Below are positions 1-8,432 of a stretch of DNA of 64,000 nucleotides, piece by piece (the stretch's first letter is position 1; the number at the start of each line of letters is the position of its first letter). Source of the DNA: Hyphomicrobiaceae bacterium (GTDB lineage: Bacteria > Pseudomonadota > Alphaproteobacteria > Rhizobiales > Hyphomicrobiaceae). A model generated the notes under the pieces. The model ran no database searches. It was not told the origin of the DNA and saw nothing but the letters and a program-made list of their open reading frames with translations. Both the position numbers and the translations under genes were made by a program. The stretch lies in NCBI GenBank assembly GCA_020442165.1, contig JAGRKV010000051.1, positions 1-64,000 on the forward strand, read 5' to 3'.

Positions 1-114
1 ATCAACACCTGGCTCCGCCAGTACAATCACGTCCGCCCGCATCACGCACTCGGCATGCGCCCGCCGGTCCCCGAAACGATATTAGAGAAGCCCCAAATCA
101 GTGGCCTAGACTGA
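1..114 (+). pseudogene. 3' end of an IS3-type transposase (DDE integrase core), cut by the window edge
   Basis: The window opens in a reading frame of 37 residues that ends with TGA at 112-114. It contains the Y-N-x-x-R-P-H-H-A-L-G motif that typically closes the rve integrase core of IS3-family OrfB proteins, followed by a short P-P-V-P-E-T tail. The catalytic D-D-E residues would lie left of the window. The element differs from the IS3 copy at 420-1647, whose own tail reads Y-N-S-V-R-P-H-S. Whether the full gene is intact cannot be seen. It marks the left edge of an insertion-sequence-rich patch. Confidence 0.7.
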
Positions 115-127
115 GGGGGCTGGACAG

Positions 128-427
128 TTGCGGTCAGTGCGCCGGAAGGGAGTCTATCGTCCCGTCATCAACGTCATCCTGGCGGACGGTCGCGTTGCCG
201 AGTTCAAGGATCGCGGCTTCGTCGTTCCTGAGGCCAGCGACAATCCTGCGGACGAACAGGTCTATGCGCTTCTCATAAACGCCAACGGCGACGTGTTCCA
301 GACACCGGACGGCAAGCCCGCCGTCGTCGCGGTTCCCGTGGTGGCGCTGGGCGTAGCGCCCGATGCCGACATGATGCTGAGTTGGAAACAGGTGGCGGAG
401 AAGGCGGGCGTATCGCTCGTGACCTGA
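128..427 (+). CDS. hypothetical protein, probably a gene fragment trapped between insertion sequences
   Basis: This is an open frame of up to 99 residues from TTG 128, or from GTG 137. I do not recognise the family. The composition is protein-like: an alternating hydrophobic stretch V-x-A-V-P-V-V-A-L-G-V-A at about 67-78 and a final amphipathic segment K-Q-V-A-E-K-A-G. The N-terminus abuts the tail of the transposase ending at 114. At the other end the IS3 element begins at 420, so the TGA stop at 425-427 is supplied by the insertion sequence. Both ends may therefore be artificial, and a truncated gene remnant is the simplest reading. Confidence 0.35.
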   Translation: MRSVRRKGVYRPVINVILADGRVAEFKDRGFVVPEASDNPADEQVYALLINANGDVFQTPDGKPAVVAVPVVALGVAPDADMMLSWKQVAEKAGVSLVT

Positions 428-527
428 GACCCGCAAACTCGTCCAGATTTGGGTAGAGTCCGTAACCCCAGCAGGGAGACGGAGGATGCGTTAGAGTAGG
501 TTCAGCGAGGAGCAGATCATCGCGATC

Positions 528-752
528 TTGCGCGAGCAGGAGGCGGGGCGGCCGGCGGCGGATGTCTGCCGCAAGCACGGGATCAGCTCGGCGACCTTTT
601 ACAAATGGAAGGCGAAGTTCGGCGGCATGGACGTTTCGGACGCCAAGCGGCTGAGGGCGCTGGAAGATGAGAACGCCAAGCTGAAGAAGCTGCTCGCCGA
701 AGCGATGCTCGACAACGCGATCTTAAAGGACGTCAACAGCCGAAAGTGTTGA
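528..752 (+). CDS. IS3-family transposase OrfA (helix-turn-helix)
   Basis: OrfA binds the IS ends and, by frameshifting into OrfB, forms the full transposase. The frame encodes 74 residues from TTG 528. The HTH core reads A-D-V-C-R-K-H-G-I-S-S-A-T-F-Y-K-W-K, followed by a leucine-rich coiled coil A-L-E-D-E-N-A-K-L-K-K-L-L, as usual in the HTH_Tnp_1 family. The frame stays open upstream through the normal R-F-S-E-E-Q-I-I-A-I-L start region, but a TAG codon lies two codons before that, where family members have their ATG. The authentic start therefore looks mutated and only an internal TTG remains. OrfB begins inside its last codons. Confidence 0.75.
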   Translation: MREQEAGRPAADVCRKHGISSATFYKWKAKFGGMDVSDAKRLRALEDENAKLKKLLAEAMLDNAILKDVNSRKC

Positions 753-1629
753 AGCCCGCCGCTCGATGGCAGGCTGTCGCTCACGTGTGCGAAGCGCATG
801 ACGTGAGCGAGCGGCGGGCCTGCACCGCACTCTCGAGCGACCGTTCGACGATCCGCTACCGCAGCCGGCGCCCCGACGACGCGTCGGTTCGCCAGCGCAT
901 TCGCGAACTGGCGGCCGAACGCCGGCGGTTCGGCTATCGGCGGCTGCATTTTCTGCTCGGCAAGGAGGGCTGCGTGATGAACCAGAAGCGGTTCCGCCGT
1001 CTCTACCGCGAGGAAGGCCTGGCGGTGAGGAAGCGTGGTGGACGCAAGCGTGCGTTGGGCATGCGTGCGCCGATGGTGCTGCCGTCGCGGCCGAACGAGC
1101 GCTGGTCGCTCGACTTCGTGTCGGACAGCTTCACGGACGGGCGTCGCTTCCGCATCCTGGCGGTGGTCGACGACTTTACGCGCGAGTGCCTTGCGCTGGT
1201 GGCGGACACGTCGTTGTCGGGTGCCCGCGTGGCGCGCAAACTCGATGCGGTGATTGCGTGCGCGGCCGGCCGAAGAGTTGCGTTTCCGACAACGGCACGG
1301 AGCTGACCAGCATGGCGATCCTGCAACGGAGCAAGGCGATGCGCGTCGCCTGGCACTACATCGCGCCAGGCAAGCCGCAGCAGAACGCGTTCGTGGAGAG
1401 TTTCAACGGGCGACTTCGCGACGAGTTGCTCAACGAGACGCTATTCTCCTCGCTCGGTGAGGCCCGCACGCTGCTCGCTGAGTGGCGCGAGGATTACAAC
1501 AGCGTGCGCCCGCATTCGGTGCTTGCCAACAGCACCCCGGAGGCGTTCCGGATCGCCACGTCAGCTCTTGCCGCAACGCCTGGCAACGGGCACAACATCA
1601 ACTTGAGGTCTCTCCTCATGAGCGGATGA
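746..1629 (+). pseudogene. IS3-family transposase OrfB, frameshifted
   Basis: This is the DDE integrase (rve) of the element. From GTG 746 the frame runs through the HTH_21 region (R-R-F-G-Y-R-R-L-H) and the first catalytic Asp (W-S-L-D-F-V-S-D). It loses phase near 1255-1275. The remainder continues in the next frame with the second Asp (V-S-D-N-G-T-E), the Glu ([10 protein letters not shown]) and the closing Y-N-S-V-R-P-H-S, up to TGA 1627-1629. A single-base deletion in the GC-rich stretch explains the break. It is not at the orfA/orfB junction where programmed frameshifting occurs, so this copy is probably dead. Confidence 0.85.
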
Positions 1630-1647
1630 GAGTTGGGTCTCAGGTCA

Positions 1648-1991
1648 GATGACGACGACTGCATCTGGTGCGGTTGCAATTGCGTCTTCGATTACTACTT
1701 CGACCGACGTTGTATTGAATTAGTTCGAAATCGGATCGTAGTTTGTGGGTGTTGCGATCACCACATAATCGGCGTCGGCATAGGCTTGGCTCCCGTCGAT
1801 CGTCGCGCGAAAATTTAGAGGTCTGGTTGCCAGATAGTCGGAGACTTCCTCATCTATGATCGGGATTGCCTCGCATTCAGCATATTCACTTTTTCAGGCA
1901 CGACATCAAGCGCGACGACCTCGTGGTGCTGGGCCAGCAATATGCCGTTTGACAGGCCGAGGTAGCCAGTTCCCGCGATGGCGATTTTCAT
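1648..1991 (-). pseudogene. ugd: UDP-glucose 6-dehydrogenase fragment, frameshifted and cut off by the IS
   Basis: The minus-strand frame starts at ATG 1991 with [14 protein letters not shown], the NAD-binding Rossmann start of the UDP-glucose/GDP-mannose dehydrogenase family. After residues L-N-A-R-Q-S a one-base deletion in a C run (about 1861-1866) shifts the frame. The homologous text resumes in the next frame ([17 protein letters not shown], then V-V-I-A-T-P-T-N-Y), meets an in-frame TAA where a Tyr codon is expected, continues with N-T-T-S-V-E-V-V-I-E, and runs into the IS at 1647. Two point lesions plus truncation mean no enzyme. It is the last gene of the sugar operon. An unrelated full-length ugd is at 32092-33405. 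Confidence 0.85.
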
Positions 1992-2028
1992 TTTGAAGCT
2001 AGCCCTTCCGGTATTTTCACTTACAATC

Positions 2029-2625
2029 TCACCTGCATGTATAAGGTGGAGTCTCAATACTATCTCGAAATGGATCCGTGAGTGCATCGGTATATTCCCC
2101 GCGCAGCAACCGCTTCTTCGGCAGCAAGTGATGCCGGAAATAGCTGCTTATGCTGGCGATCATCTTCCCCTTCGGCGTGAGCATAGCACATCCGTTTTTG
2201 ATAACGACCGTTCCCGATTCCTCTTGTTCTGTCAGGCGCACATCCACTAGGCGGTATTCGTGCATATATTCCTTCGTGAATACGTCGGCGAAGCTGTCGG
2301 CTCTTATGCCGCCGCCACGCTGCTGCAGCTTTTCAAGAATATAGAATGACAACGACCGGTCGATGACCGTCGGCACTGAAATGGCGAAGGCATATCCACC
2401 GAGCAGGCAAATAGCTAGAAGTTGTGCCTTTTCCAGCGAACTAAGCGGAGCGAAATAGCTCGCCAGATAGAGCAGCACGCCTGTCACGATCGTGGCCAGA
2501 ATAGCATCGACAATCGCCGCGTAGAAAATCACGTTGACGCTGAAAAATGCAATGTGTGCGTAGTAGATTGACAGCAATAAAACCACAAAAAACACAGTTG
2601 CAATAAGCGAACGGATAAAGGTCAT
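2029..2625 (-). CDS. hypothetical membrane protein, three N-terminal helices and a cytosolic tail
   Basis: The product has 198 residues. I chose ATG 2625 because it overlaps the TGA of the upstream gtrA-like gene by four bases (ATGA) and precedes a hydrophobic start. Three membrane segments are visible at about 4-24, 29-52 and 59-80. A soluble region of about 110 residues follows, with a charged amphipathic end (K-K-R-L-L-R-G-E-Y). The tail segment [13 protein letters not shown] resembles a small winged-helix fold only by eye. I know no family for it. Tight coupling to the GtrA and GT2 genes suggests a role in lipid-linked sugar transfer, an inference from context alone. Confidence 0.65.
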   Translation of the reverse strand: MTFIRSLIATVFFVVLLLSIYYAHIAFFSVNVIFYAAIVDAILATIVTGVLLYLASYFAPLSSLEKAQLLAICLLGGYAFAISVPTVIDRSLSFYILEKLQQRGGGIRADSFADVFTKEYMHEYRLVDVRLTEQEESGTVVIKNGCAMLTPKGKMIASISSYFRHHLLPKKRLLRGEYTDALTDPFRDSIETPPYTCR

Positions 2626-3008
2626 GCGCTGAATACCAGGAACTTGTTGCCCACGTAGCTGAGCAAAAACTGAACGAAGGTCGCGATCAGAAAACCGATG
2701 CGATAGTCCTGCTCCAACGTGTCTGTCCAAAGCAAAAGGATACCACCGTGCAAGACGGCAATTGTCGCATAAAGCGCGCCGAACTTCAAAGCTTGAGCCG
2801 TCATTGGCATGTCGTGCTTTCGAAAAACGAAAAAGCGGCTTCCAAGGAACGACGTGGCGATACCAAACATGGAAGCTATCAAATTTGCCAGTCCGGCAGA
2901 CGGAAGAGCGAGTGTCACTAGATTGAAGGTAAGAACACAATAGTGGACACTAGTGGCAACGATGCCGTTGATGACATATCGGATGAACTCTTCGGCAGGC
3001 GGTTTCAT
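2622..3008 (-). CDS. GtrA-family membrane protein
   Basis: GtrA proteins are small four-helix membrane proteins thought to flip polyprenyl-phosphate-linked sugars. The 128-residue product has the expected length and four hydrophobic segments (about 12-34, 38-58, 72-95 and 100-120). It carries the typical R-Y-V-I-N-G-I-V-A-T start and the F-L-L-S-Y-V-G-N-K-F end. Its start overlaps the stop of the GT2 gene by four bases and its stop overlaps the next start by four bases, so the three are translationally coupled. With the neighbouring GT2 enzyme it forms a classic GtrA/GtrB pair for glycosylating a surface polymer. Confidence 0.85.
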   Translation of the reverse strand: MKPPAEEFIRYVINGIVATSVHYCVLTFNLVTLALPSAGLANLIASMFGIATSFLGSRFFVFRKHDMPMTAQALKFGALYATIAVLHGGILLLWTDTLEQDYRIGFLIATFVQFLLSYVGNKFLVFSA

Positions 3009-3970
3009 GAACTTGCCTCGCTGCTCCGACTCTCGATCACCTCCTCGACAAAATCGTGATAGACGAGAGGCGTTGTGACGGAACCACTACGCATGACTCC
3101 TGTGAGCATGAGTGTCATCAGCGCCAACGCACCTGTCTGAAGGAACATCAGCAGGAGAATGCCGAATGCTACCGAAAACCAACCCGGTGTCGCGTAGCCG
3201 AGCGCCTTCAGCACCACAGCTGCACCGCCGCCGAAGAGACAGAAGCCTGCAATCAGCGCCGAGGCGATGCCAACGCGCACCAGCACGTCCTCGGCAAAAA
3301 CCATCAACCCTTTGAACCCGTGGAGAACCAGACCAACGAAATTCATTTTCGACTGTCCAGCGTAACGCGGTCCGCGATCAAGCGAGCAGGTGCCGACTCG
3401 TAGTTTTGAGGCAAGAACTGCCGACGCAACATGGATCGACGACTCCGGCATTGCGGCCAAGCGCTTAACACTAGTAGCCGTCAGCGCCATGAAGTTTCCG
3501 AAGTTGATTTTGCGTCCGGTGATTATGCGGAAAAATCGCTTGTAAAGGGAATAGAACAGTTTGAATTTCAGGGTCTCGACGCGGCTTTTGCGCTTGCCTA
3601 CTACGACATCTGTATCTGCAGAGCGCAAACGTTTGAGTAGGTTTGGAATGGTTGATGGCACGTCTTCCCCGTCGGAATCCATCACGACGGTCAGTTGATC
3701 GCGGCGGACATGCTCCGAGACATAGCCAAGGCCAATGGCTATCGCTTTCTGATGACCGACGTTGCGGCGCAGCTTCAGCACCACTCCATTCAGGCCAGCC
3801 CTCTGGAGGCCCGAGATGTCGAGAGGCTGTTTCACGGAACCGTCATCGATAGCGACGACAAACAGACCTTTGGGGTACTGCTTCGCCAGTTCCTCAAACA
3901 GGCGACCGCTGGCCTCGACGTCCTCGTACACCGGCGTGACGACAATCAAATCGTATTGTTCGATGCTCAT
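3005..3970 (-). CDS. family 2 glycosyltransferase, GtrB/DPM1-like, membrane anchored
   Basis: The product has 321 residues. The N-terminal GT-A domain begins L-I-V-V-T-P-V-Y-E-D and carries D-D-G-S (about 42-45) and the metal-binding D-S-D (98-100, in V-M-D-S-D-G-E-D). Two C-terminal membrane helices (about 231-256 and 264-292) anchor it, as in polyprenyl-phosphate sugar synthases. Family members move a sugar from a nucleotide donor to undecaprenyl phosphate. The start at 3970 is 12 bases after the decarboxylase stop, and the end overlaps gtrA. Upstream production of UDP-xylose or UDP-glucuronate makes either a plausible donor, but the sugar cannot be read from sequence. Confidence 0.85.
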   Translation of the reverse strand: MSIEQYDLIVVTPVYEDVEASGRLFEELAKQYPKGLFVVAIDDGSVKQPLDISGLQRAGLNGVVLKLRRNVGHQKAIAIGLGYVSEHVRRDQLTVVMDSDGEDVPSTIPNLLKRLRSADTDVVVGKRKSRVETLKFKLFYSLYKRFFRIITGRKINFGNFMALTATSVKRLAAMPESSIHVASAVLASKLRVGTCSLDRGPRYAGQSKMNFVGLVLHGFKGLMVFAEDVLVRVGIASALIAGFCLFGGGAAVVLKALGYATPGWFSVAFGILLLMFLQTGALALMTLMLTGVMRSGSVTTPLVYHDFVEEVIESRSSEASS

Positions 3971-3982
3971 TTTCTGTGACGC

Positions 3983-4936
3983 TCACTGGCCTAGAAACTT
4001 TTGGAAGTAAGCAATGGTCTTCTCAAGTCCCTGTCTCAATGGAATCTTGGGCTCCCAACCGAATTGTTCACGTGCCAAGCTGATGTCCGGCTGACGCTGC
4101 TTTGGGTCATCGCCCGGCAGTGGCTCATAAACCAGTTTCGACGAACCACCAACCATCGACAAAATGGACTCTGCCAGTTCTTGGATGGTGAATTCACCGG
4201 GATTGCCCATGTTTACGGGGCCAGTGAAATTTGGGGGGCTTGCCATCATCCGCACAAACCCCTCGATAAGGTCATCGACATAGCAAAAGCTGCGCGTCTG
4301 CTGGCCATCGCCATAGATAGTGATATCGTCACCGCGCAAAGCCTGCACAATAAAATTGCTCACGACGCGCCCGTCATTTGGGTGCATGCGCGGTCCATAC
4401 GTGTTGAAGATTCGTACTACCTTGATGTCGAGAGAGTGCTGCCGATTATAATCGAAGAACAGAGTCTCGGCACATCGTTTGCCTTCGTCATAGCAGGAGC
4501 GAATGCCGATCGGGTTCACCCGTCCCCAGTAGCTCTCACGCTGCGGGTGGACCTCTGGATCGCCATAGACTTCGCTTGTAGAGGCCTGAAAAATGCGCGC
4601 CTTGGTACGCTTGGCAAGCCCCAGCATGTTGATCGCACCATGCACGCTGGTCTTCGTGGTCTGCACCGGGTCTCGCTGATAGTGGATCGGCGAGGCTGGA
4701 CAGGCGAGGTTGTAGATTTCATCAACTTCTACATACAGAGGAAAGGTCACGTCGTGACGCATCAGTTCGAAATTCGGGTTCGATAGCAGATGCGTGACGT
4801 TGTCCTTCGTCCCACTGTAAAAGTTATCTACACACAGCACGTCGCAACCTTCGTTGAGCAGGCGTTCGCACAAGTGCGAACCGAGAAAGCCAGCGCCGCC
4901 GGTCACCATCACTCGCTTTCTGTTTGATATTTTCAT
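3983..4936 (-). CDS. uxs: UDP-glucuronate decarboxylase (UDP-xylose synthase)
   Basis: The enzyme converts UDP-glucuronate to UDP-xylose with bound NAD, in the cytosol. The 317-residue extended short-chain dehydrogenase has the Rossmann motif T-G-G-A-G-F-L-G (12-19), the family hallmark N-L-A-C-P-A-S-P, the S-T-S-E-V-Y-G-D strand and the catalytic Y149-x3-K153 in S-C-Y-D-E-G-K-R. Length and C-terminus match bacterial Uxs. Its substrate normally comes from Ugd. The ugd in this operon (1648-1991) is broken, so the intact ugd at 32092 is the likely source. The gene is first in a tight block with GT2, gtrA and the small membrane protein. Confidence 0.93.
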   Translation of the reverse strand: MKISNRKRVMVTGGAGFLGSHLCERLLNEGCDVLCVDNFYSGTKDNVTHLLSNPNFELMRHDVTFPLYVEVDEIYNLACPASPIHYQRDPVQTTKTSVHGAINMLGLAKRTKARIFQASTSEVYGDPEVHPQRESYWGRVNPIGIRSCYDEGKRCAETLFFDYNRQHSLDIKVVRIFNTYGPRMHPNDGRVVSNFIVQALRGDDITIYGDGQQTRSFCYVDDLIEGFVRMMASPPNFTGPVNMGNPGEFTIQELAESILSMVGGSSKLVYEPLPGDDPKQRQPDISLAREQFGWEPKIPLRQGLEKTIAYFQKFLGQ

Positions 4937-5091
4937 CTATCGCTCTCCCTGGGCAAACGGTTCGCAAGTGAGGATTATTGCAGCTTCCAACAAATTCGGA
5001 TCGAGATTGTGCTGCAGCAGCACCAAACGTCCATGCCCCCTTGCAGATTGCTTGGGCGATATCGACAGCTTTGTTTCAGACATGCTGCAAT

Positions 5092-6747
5092 TCACTGTGA
5101 TCGTCGCTTCCAAACCGTGACTTGAACTGAATCGAAAACGTACCGAGATGCCAAGGCGTGCCCGTCTTGAAGGAGAATCTCATCAAGTGCTTCTCTCACT
5201 TTCGGCAAAACCCAGCTGTGTTGCTCGAAAAGAATTACCGTGTCGAATTTTGAAAATTTCGCCGCGTATACCCGCCGTGCGGCATCAGCTGTGCCAGCAA
5301 AACGCGGCACCAAGACGTTGTCATCTGGAAACGTGGGTGCGTACCCAATGACATTGTTAAAATGAGCTAGTACGACCCTTTTCGAGGTGAACCCGGAATA
5401 CTGGTAAACAGCTCCGGGCAATGGGACTACCAGGGCTTTCGGATCGAAATTATTCTCCACAAAACGAACTGCATCGCGCACCCCCTTGTATGGACCGGGG
5501 TAATGGATGCGAAGAGCAATCGAGCTATAGACAAGAAAAAGCGAATACAGAGAAGCAATCACCAAAAGGGACGTCCGAACCCAAGCAAAGTTAAAACGAG
5601 CCTTCGCTCCAATCCTGGACAGTTTTTCCAAGAAGATCCTTGTTCCGGCAATCAAAATCAATGCATGGCAAGGCAAAAATATCAGGTTCAGACGGATCAT
5701 TCCCCTATCTTCGCCGCCCATGGGGATCTTCCCAACGAACGCGAGCAGTAACAACGTCCCCCATAGCAAAACCACGAATTTATCGAAATGCTGCGCCGAG
5801 TACTTCAATATAAGTGCGCATGCCGCAATCATAGAAACAAATATAAGGCCATGAAAATCAACTGACGGCCACGAATATGGATGCGACCAGTCAGGTATAA
5901 GGAAGAAGCTCTTCTCGACACGCTCAATGAAATCAAAAAAATCCAGAGAACTCAAATCAAAGAAGGCGCCTCTCGCAGCCCATAGCTTTGCCAAGTCTAC
6001 GGAATTGTACGCCTTCGTCAAGGCTGCAAACAGCAGTATGGTCAAAGTTGCGAGAAGGCCAACGCCGGGCAATATTCGTAGTCGCTGCTCTTTTGGGGCG
6101 GTGAAAAGTATATATGCCACGGCGGTGACGGCAATTATGAGCGCATAGAGTGAGAAGAAACCAATTGGAATCATCGCCAAAAAGAAAACATAAGTTGCCG
6201 CCGTGGGGCGCGGTCTTCTTCTGAACCACTCTATAAAAAAGCAGACCACGAATACGATTAGAACTTCATAGATATAGGCTTTAATGCGCCCGGAGTAGAT
6301 GATGTGTACCGGGTTGAAATGGACCAGTGCCGTACACACAATAGCCCACAGAGTTTTTTCGAACACGTATAGTGTAATATAATAAACGGCTATGAGCGAG
6401 GCTATTGAGACTAATACGGTTACGACCGATTCGCTGCCGTTTTGCAGGCCCAGCAGGTTGGAAGCAACTCGGTTGAGGGATATGAAGCCCGGGTGTGAAA
6501 AGGAAAATTTCAGTATTTCCGACCAATGTGCATGGTTGATCGAAACTGCTTCCCACGCATCGTCATGGAATAAAGAGGAGGCATCAAAAGCCTTGGCTCG
6601 TGCAATATATGCTAAAACGACGAGTATGAAGACCGGCGCCCAGGATGGTAATATGTGTTTGTCGGATACTGAGAGCCGTGAACGCAACGTTGAGAAATTG
6701 ATGTTTTCTTGTATGCGTCTTGGGAGCGCATATATATTTTGCAACAT
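5092..6747 (-). CDS. GT-C fold (family 39-like) membrane glycosyltransferase
   Basis: The product has 551 residues. I chose ATG 6747 because GGGAGAA sits about nine bases upstream. After a basic N-terminus there are about ten hydrophobic segments. The first periplasmic loop carries the acidic pair F-H-D-D-A-W-E (D62, D63) used as general base by GT-C transferases such as ArnT and PMT. A soluble C-terminal domain (about 430-551) holds A-L-V-V-P-L-P-G-A. Such enzymes move sugars from polyprenyl-phosphate donors to periplasmic acceptors, which fits the GT2/GtrA pair downstream. The region is AT-richer than the rest of the window, a sign of transfer. A 155-bp gap separates it from uxs. Confidence 0.75.
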   Translation of the reverse strand: MLQNIYALPRRIQENINFSTLRSRLSVSDKHILPSWAPVFILVVLAYIARAKAFDASSLFHDDAWEAVSINHAHWSEILKFSFSHPGFISLNRVASNLLGLQNGSESVVTVLVSIASLIAVYYITLYVFEKTLWAIVCTALVHFNPVHIIYSGRIKAYIYEVLIVFVVCFFIEWFRRRPRPTAATYVFFLAMIPIGFFSLYALIIAVTAVAYILFTAPKEQRLRILPGVGLLATLTILLFAALTKAYNSVDLAKLWAARGAFFDLSSLDFFDFIERVEKSFFLIPDWSHPYSWPSVDFHGLIFVSMIAACALILKYSAQHFDKFVVLLWGTLLLLAFVGKIPMGGEDRGMIRLNLIFLPCHALILIAGTRIFLEKLSRIGAKARFNFAWVRTSLLVIASLYSLFLVYSSIALRIHYPGPYKGVRDAVRFVENNFDPKALVVPLPGAVYQYSGFTSKRVVLAHFNNVIGYAPTFPDDNVLVPRFAGTADAARRVYAAKFSKFDTVILFEQHSWVLPKVREALDEILLQDGHALASRYVFDSVQVTVWKRRSQ

Positions 6748-7413
6748 GATCAAAGTTCTCCCGCTCGACTCCAATGGTAGTCATGGCGATATTCGACCCT
6801 GAGACATACGGGGCGCAGGTGTTGCGATGGAGTTGCGCTCTGTCGCGGACGCTCTTCTATCGAGATGAACGATGGTACGCGTGACATTTTGTGACCTGCC
6901 GCAATTGTCTTGGAAGACAAACTAGTCGAGTTGGCTGGCAGATACTTCAACGCGTACTGCGTCACTGTGCCTGTTGAGCAGCCATTGCTTCACGTCAAAC
7001 GCCGTCGAGCGATAACGTCGCGCCGCAACTTCCGCTTGCGGATTGTGTTGTGTGCCGCGAACTATCGGGCGCAGGCATTCCGGTCGATAGCCACCCTCTG
7101 CGGCTCTCTAGTCCAAAATTCGCATTCATGCGACTGGCTCCAGATATTGTCGACGCGTTTCTGCCCCGAGTTGCGCGCTTGCGGATTAACGCTTGCTTTC
7201 GTGATCGGCACATAGCCCGACGGTCTCCGGCACGTCAAGGTCCGCAAACGTCATATGGCGCTATGGGTCTTGGCCGTGTGAAAACGGTGTCGTCCCCTCC
7301 CTTGTCCGCCGATCGCGCGGATCTTGGCACAATCGGACCGCCTCGGCATCTTTGGGCGCGCTCAACGGCATCTGCCGGGCTCATATCGCGCTGCAGGCTC
7401 CGATACGCTCTGA
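6748..7413. other. gene-free stretch between the sugar operon and transposon remnants
   Basis: No convincing gene is visible on either strand. The part next to 6748 must hold the promoter of the glycosyltransferase gene, but no clear -35/-10 pair stands out. A plus-strand stretch near 7126-7165 encodes R-L-A-P-D-I-V-D-A-F, which recalls the C-terminal part of site-specific recombinases, but the surrounding frame is not convincing. The segment 7235-7413 is probably the non-coding end of the transposon whose transposase tail follows. Confidence 0.4.
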
Positions 7414-7600
7414 TTAGGCCCGGATCGCCTGCATCAGCGGCCCGATGCCGATGATGTTCATCACCCGCGTGAGATTGTAGGCGAGCACCGCGAGTGCCAT
7501 TTCGGTTTTCACGTTCTTCAGTCGCTTCATCAGGAAGTGCGTGGCGCCCATGCGCGCCTTGATCGTCCCGAACGGGTGCTCGACCGTCTCGCGGCGAATG
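7414..7600 (-). pseudogene. C-terminal remnant of an IS1182-like (DDE) transposase
   Basis: Read on the minus strand, about 62 codons end at TAA (7414-7416). They contain T-V-E-H-P-F-G-T-I-K, M-G-A-T-H-F-L-M-K-R-L and V-L-A-Y-N-L-T-R-V-M-N, the conserved end of IS1182/DDE_Tnp_1 transposases. The N-terminal part is absent. At about 7600 the sequence switches abruptly into the IS3 element, so the two elements are fused at this point, presumably by insertion followed by deletion. Confidence 0.75.
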
Positions 7601-7976
7601 CGCTTCGCACACGTGAGCGACAGCCTGCCGTCGAGCGGCGGGCTTCACCACTTTCGGCTGTTGACGTCCCTTAAGATCGCGTTGTCGAACATCGCTTCGG
7701 CGAGCAGCTTCTTCAGCTTGGCGTTCTCATCTTCCAGCGCCCTCAGCCGCTTGGCGTCCGAAACGTCCATGCCGCCGAACTTCGCCTTCCATTTGTAAAA
7801 GGTTGCCGAGTTGACCCCGTGCTTGCGGCAGACATCCGCCGCCGGCCGCCCCGCCTCCTGCTCGCGCAAGATCGCGATGATCTGCTCCTCGCTGAACTAC
7901 ACTTACACATCGTCCGTCTCCCTGCTGGGGTTACGGACTCTACCCAAATCTGGACGAGTTTACGGGTCTTAGGTCA
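7601..7976 (-). mobile_element. IS3-family element, copy B, truncated and inverted relative to copy A
   Basis: The sequence is nearly identical to the left third of copy A in opposite orientation. The terminal repeat ends at 7976 (reading TGACCTAAGACCC inward) and orfA is complete. orfB is lost after the first 18 or so codons, where the sequence changes to the IS1182-like remnant. The right end is missing. Copies A and B therefore form an inverted pair around the sugar operon at 1648-6747. Confidence 0.85.
7645..7869 (-). CDS. IS3-family transposase OrfA, copy B
   Basis: The 74-residue frame from TTG 7869 differs from copy A OrfA by only a few residues (for example G-V-N-S for G-I-S-S and M-F-D-N for M-L-D-N). 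The HTH and leucine-rich coiled coil are intact. As in copy A, a TAG codon lies directly before the F-S-E-E-Q-I-I segment, so the normal start is lost in both copies. The partner orfB is destroyed, so the protein can at most act on copies elsewhere. Confidence 0.7.
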   Translation of the reverse strand: MREQEAGRPAADVCRKHGVNSATFYKWKAKFGGMDVSDAKRLRALEDENAKLKKLLAEAMFDNAILRDVNSRKW

Positions 7977-7984
7977 CAACCAAT

Positions 7985-8014
7985 GGTGAAAGGCCCCTCC
8001 GAAGAGAGGGGCTC
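7985..8014 (-). terminator. hairpin terminator after the porin fragment
   Basis: Read on the minus strand, GCCCCTC and its complement GAGGGGC (8012-8006 and 7999-7993) form a 7-bp stem with a six-base loop, followed by CTTTC. It lies about 30 bases after the stop of the porin-like frame at 8043. The U tract is short, so the call is moderate. Confidence 0.5.
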
Positions 8015-8042
8015 AAGGTAGGGGGAGACGCTGCGAGCATGG

Positions 8043-8432
8043 TCAGAAGTTGATTGCTGTGCCGGCTTTTACGAACTTGAAGGTATCCGGGTCGTCCGAA
8101 CTCGATCCGCCCTCGATTTCGCTGTCGATGCTCCGATACACGAGCCATAGCGACATCGCCGCAGCATCTATGTTCTGCACGACACCAATTCCCCATTGAG
8201 TGATACGGGAACCAGTCGCATCTGGAGCCAAGATTGAGAGCATGTCGTTATGCTGACCATACTCGCCATATAGAATAGTCTCGCCCATCGCGAATGGCTT
8301 CAGCTTGATGCCGGCCTTCGCGAGTTGGGAGTGCGGGGGGGGCGCATAACCGCGAAAATTGCATACGCACCACAAGCTCCCTGGCAGCCCGGCAAGCTGT
8401 TGCACGGGCCAGATCATCCCAAGTCGAAACAA
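8043..8432 (-). pseudogene. C-terminal fragment of an outer-membrane porin-like beta barrel
   Basis: From about residue 40 on, the frame shows alternating polar and hydrophobic residues typical of beta strands (G-E-T-I-L-Y-G-E-Y-G; A-M-S-L-W-L-V-Y-R-S-I-D). It ends in A-G-T-A-I-N-F, a terminal Phe as required by the BAM machinery. The first 35 or so residues look non-homologous. A run of eight G at about 8334-8341 lies where the good sequence starts, so a homopolymer frameshift or truncation is likely. No signal peptide or N-terminal barrel is found upstream. A hairpin terminator follows. The exact porin family is unknown to me. Confidence 0.5.

Larger units (their letters stand above)
420..1647 (+). 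mobile_element. IS3-family insertion sequence (IS407-like), copy A, with inactivated transposase
   Basis: The element is 1228 bp. The left end TGACCTGAGACCC (420-432) is matched in inverse by GGGTCTCAGGTCA at 1635-1647, and similarity continues inward (left gcaaactcgtcc against right aactctcatcc in reverse complement). It carries orfA and orfB in the usual overlapping arrangement. The flanking tetranucleotides ctcg and gatg differ, so the expected 4-bp target duplication is missing, which suggests rearrangement after insertion. A second, partial copy lies inverted at 7601-7976. Confidence 0.85.

Noticed and set aside
7050..7250. Site-specific recombinase remnant (R-L-A-P-D-I-V-D-A-F)
   Set aside because: Only one short string matches, and the residues around it do not continue the family pattern in any frame.
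420..7976. The two IS3 copies as a functional composite transposon
   Set aside because: Copy B lacks its right end and most of orfB, copy A has a frameshifted orfB, and there is no target duplication around the pair.
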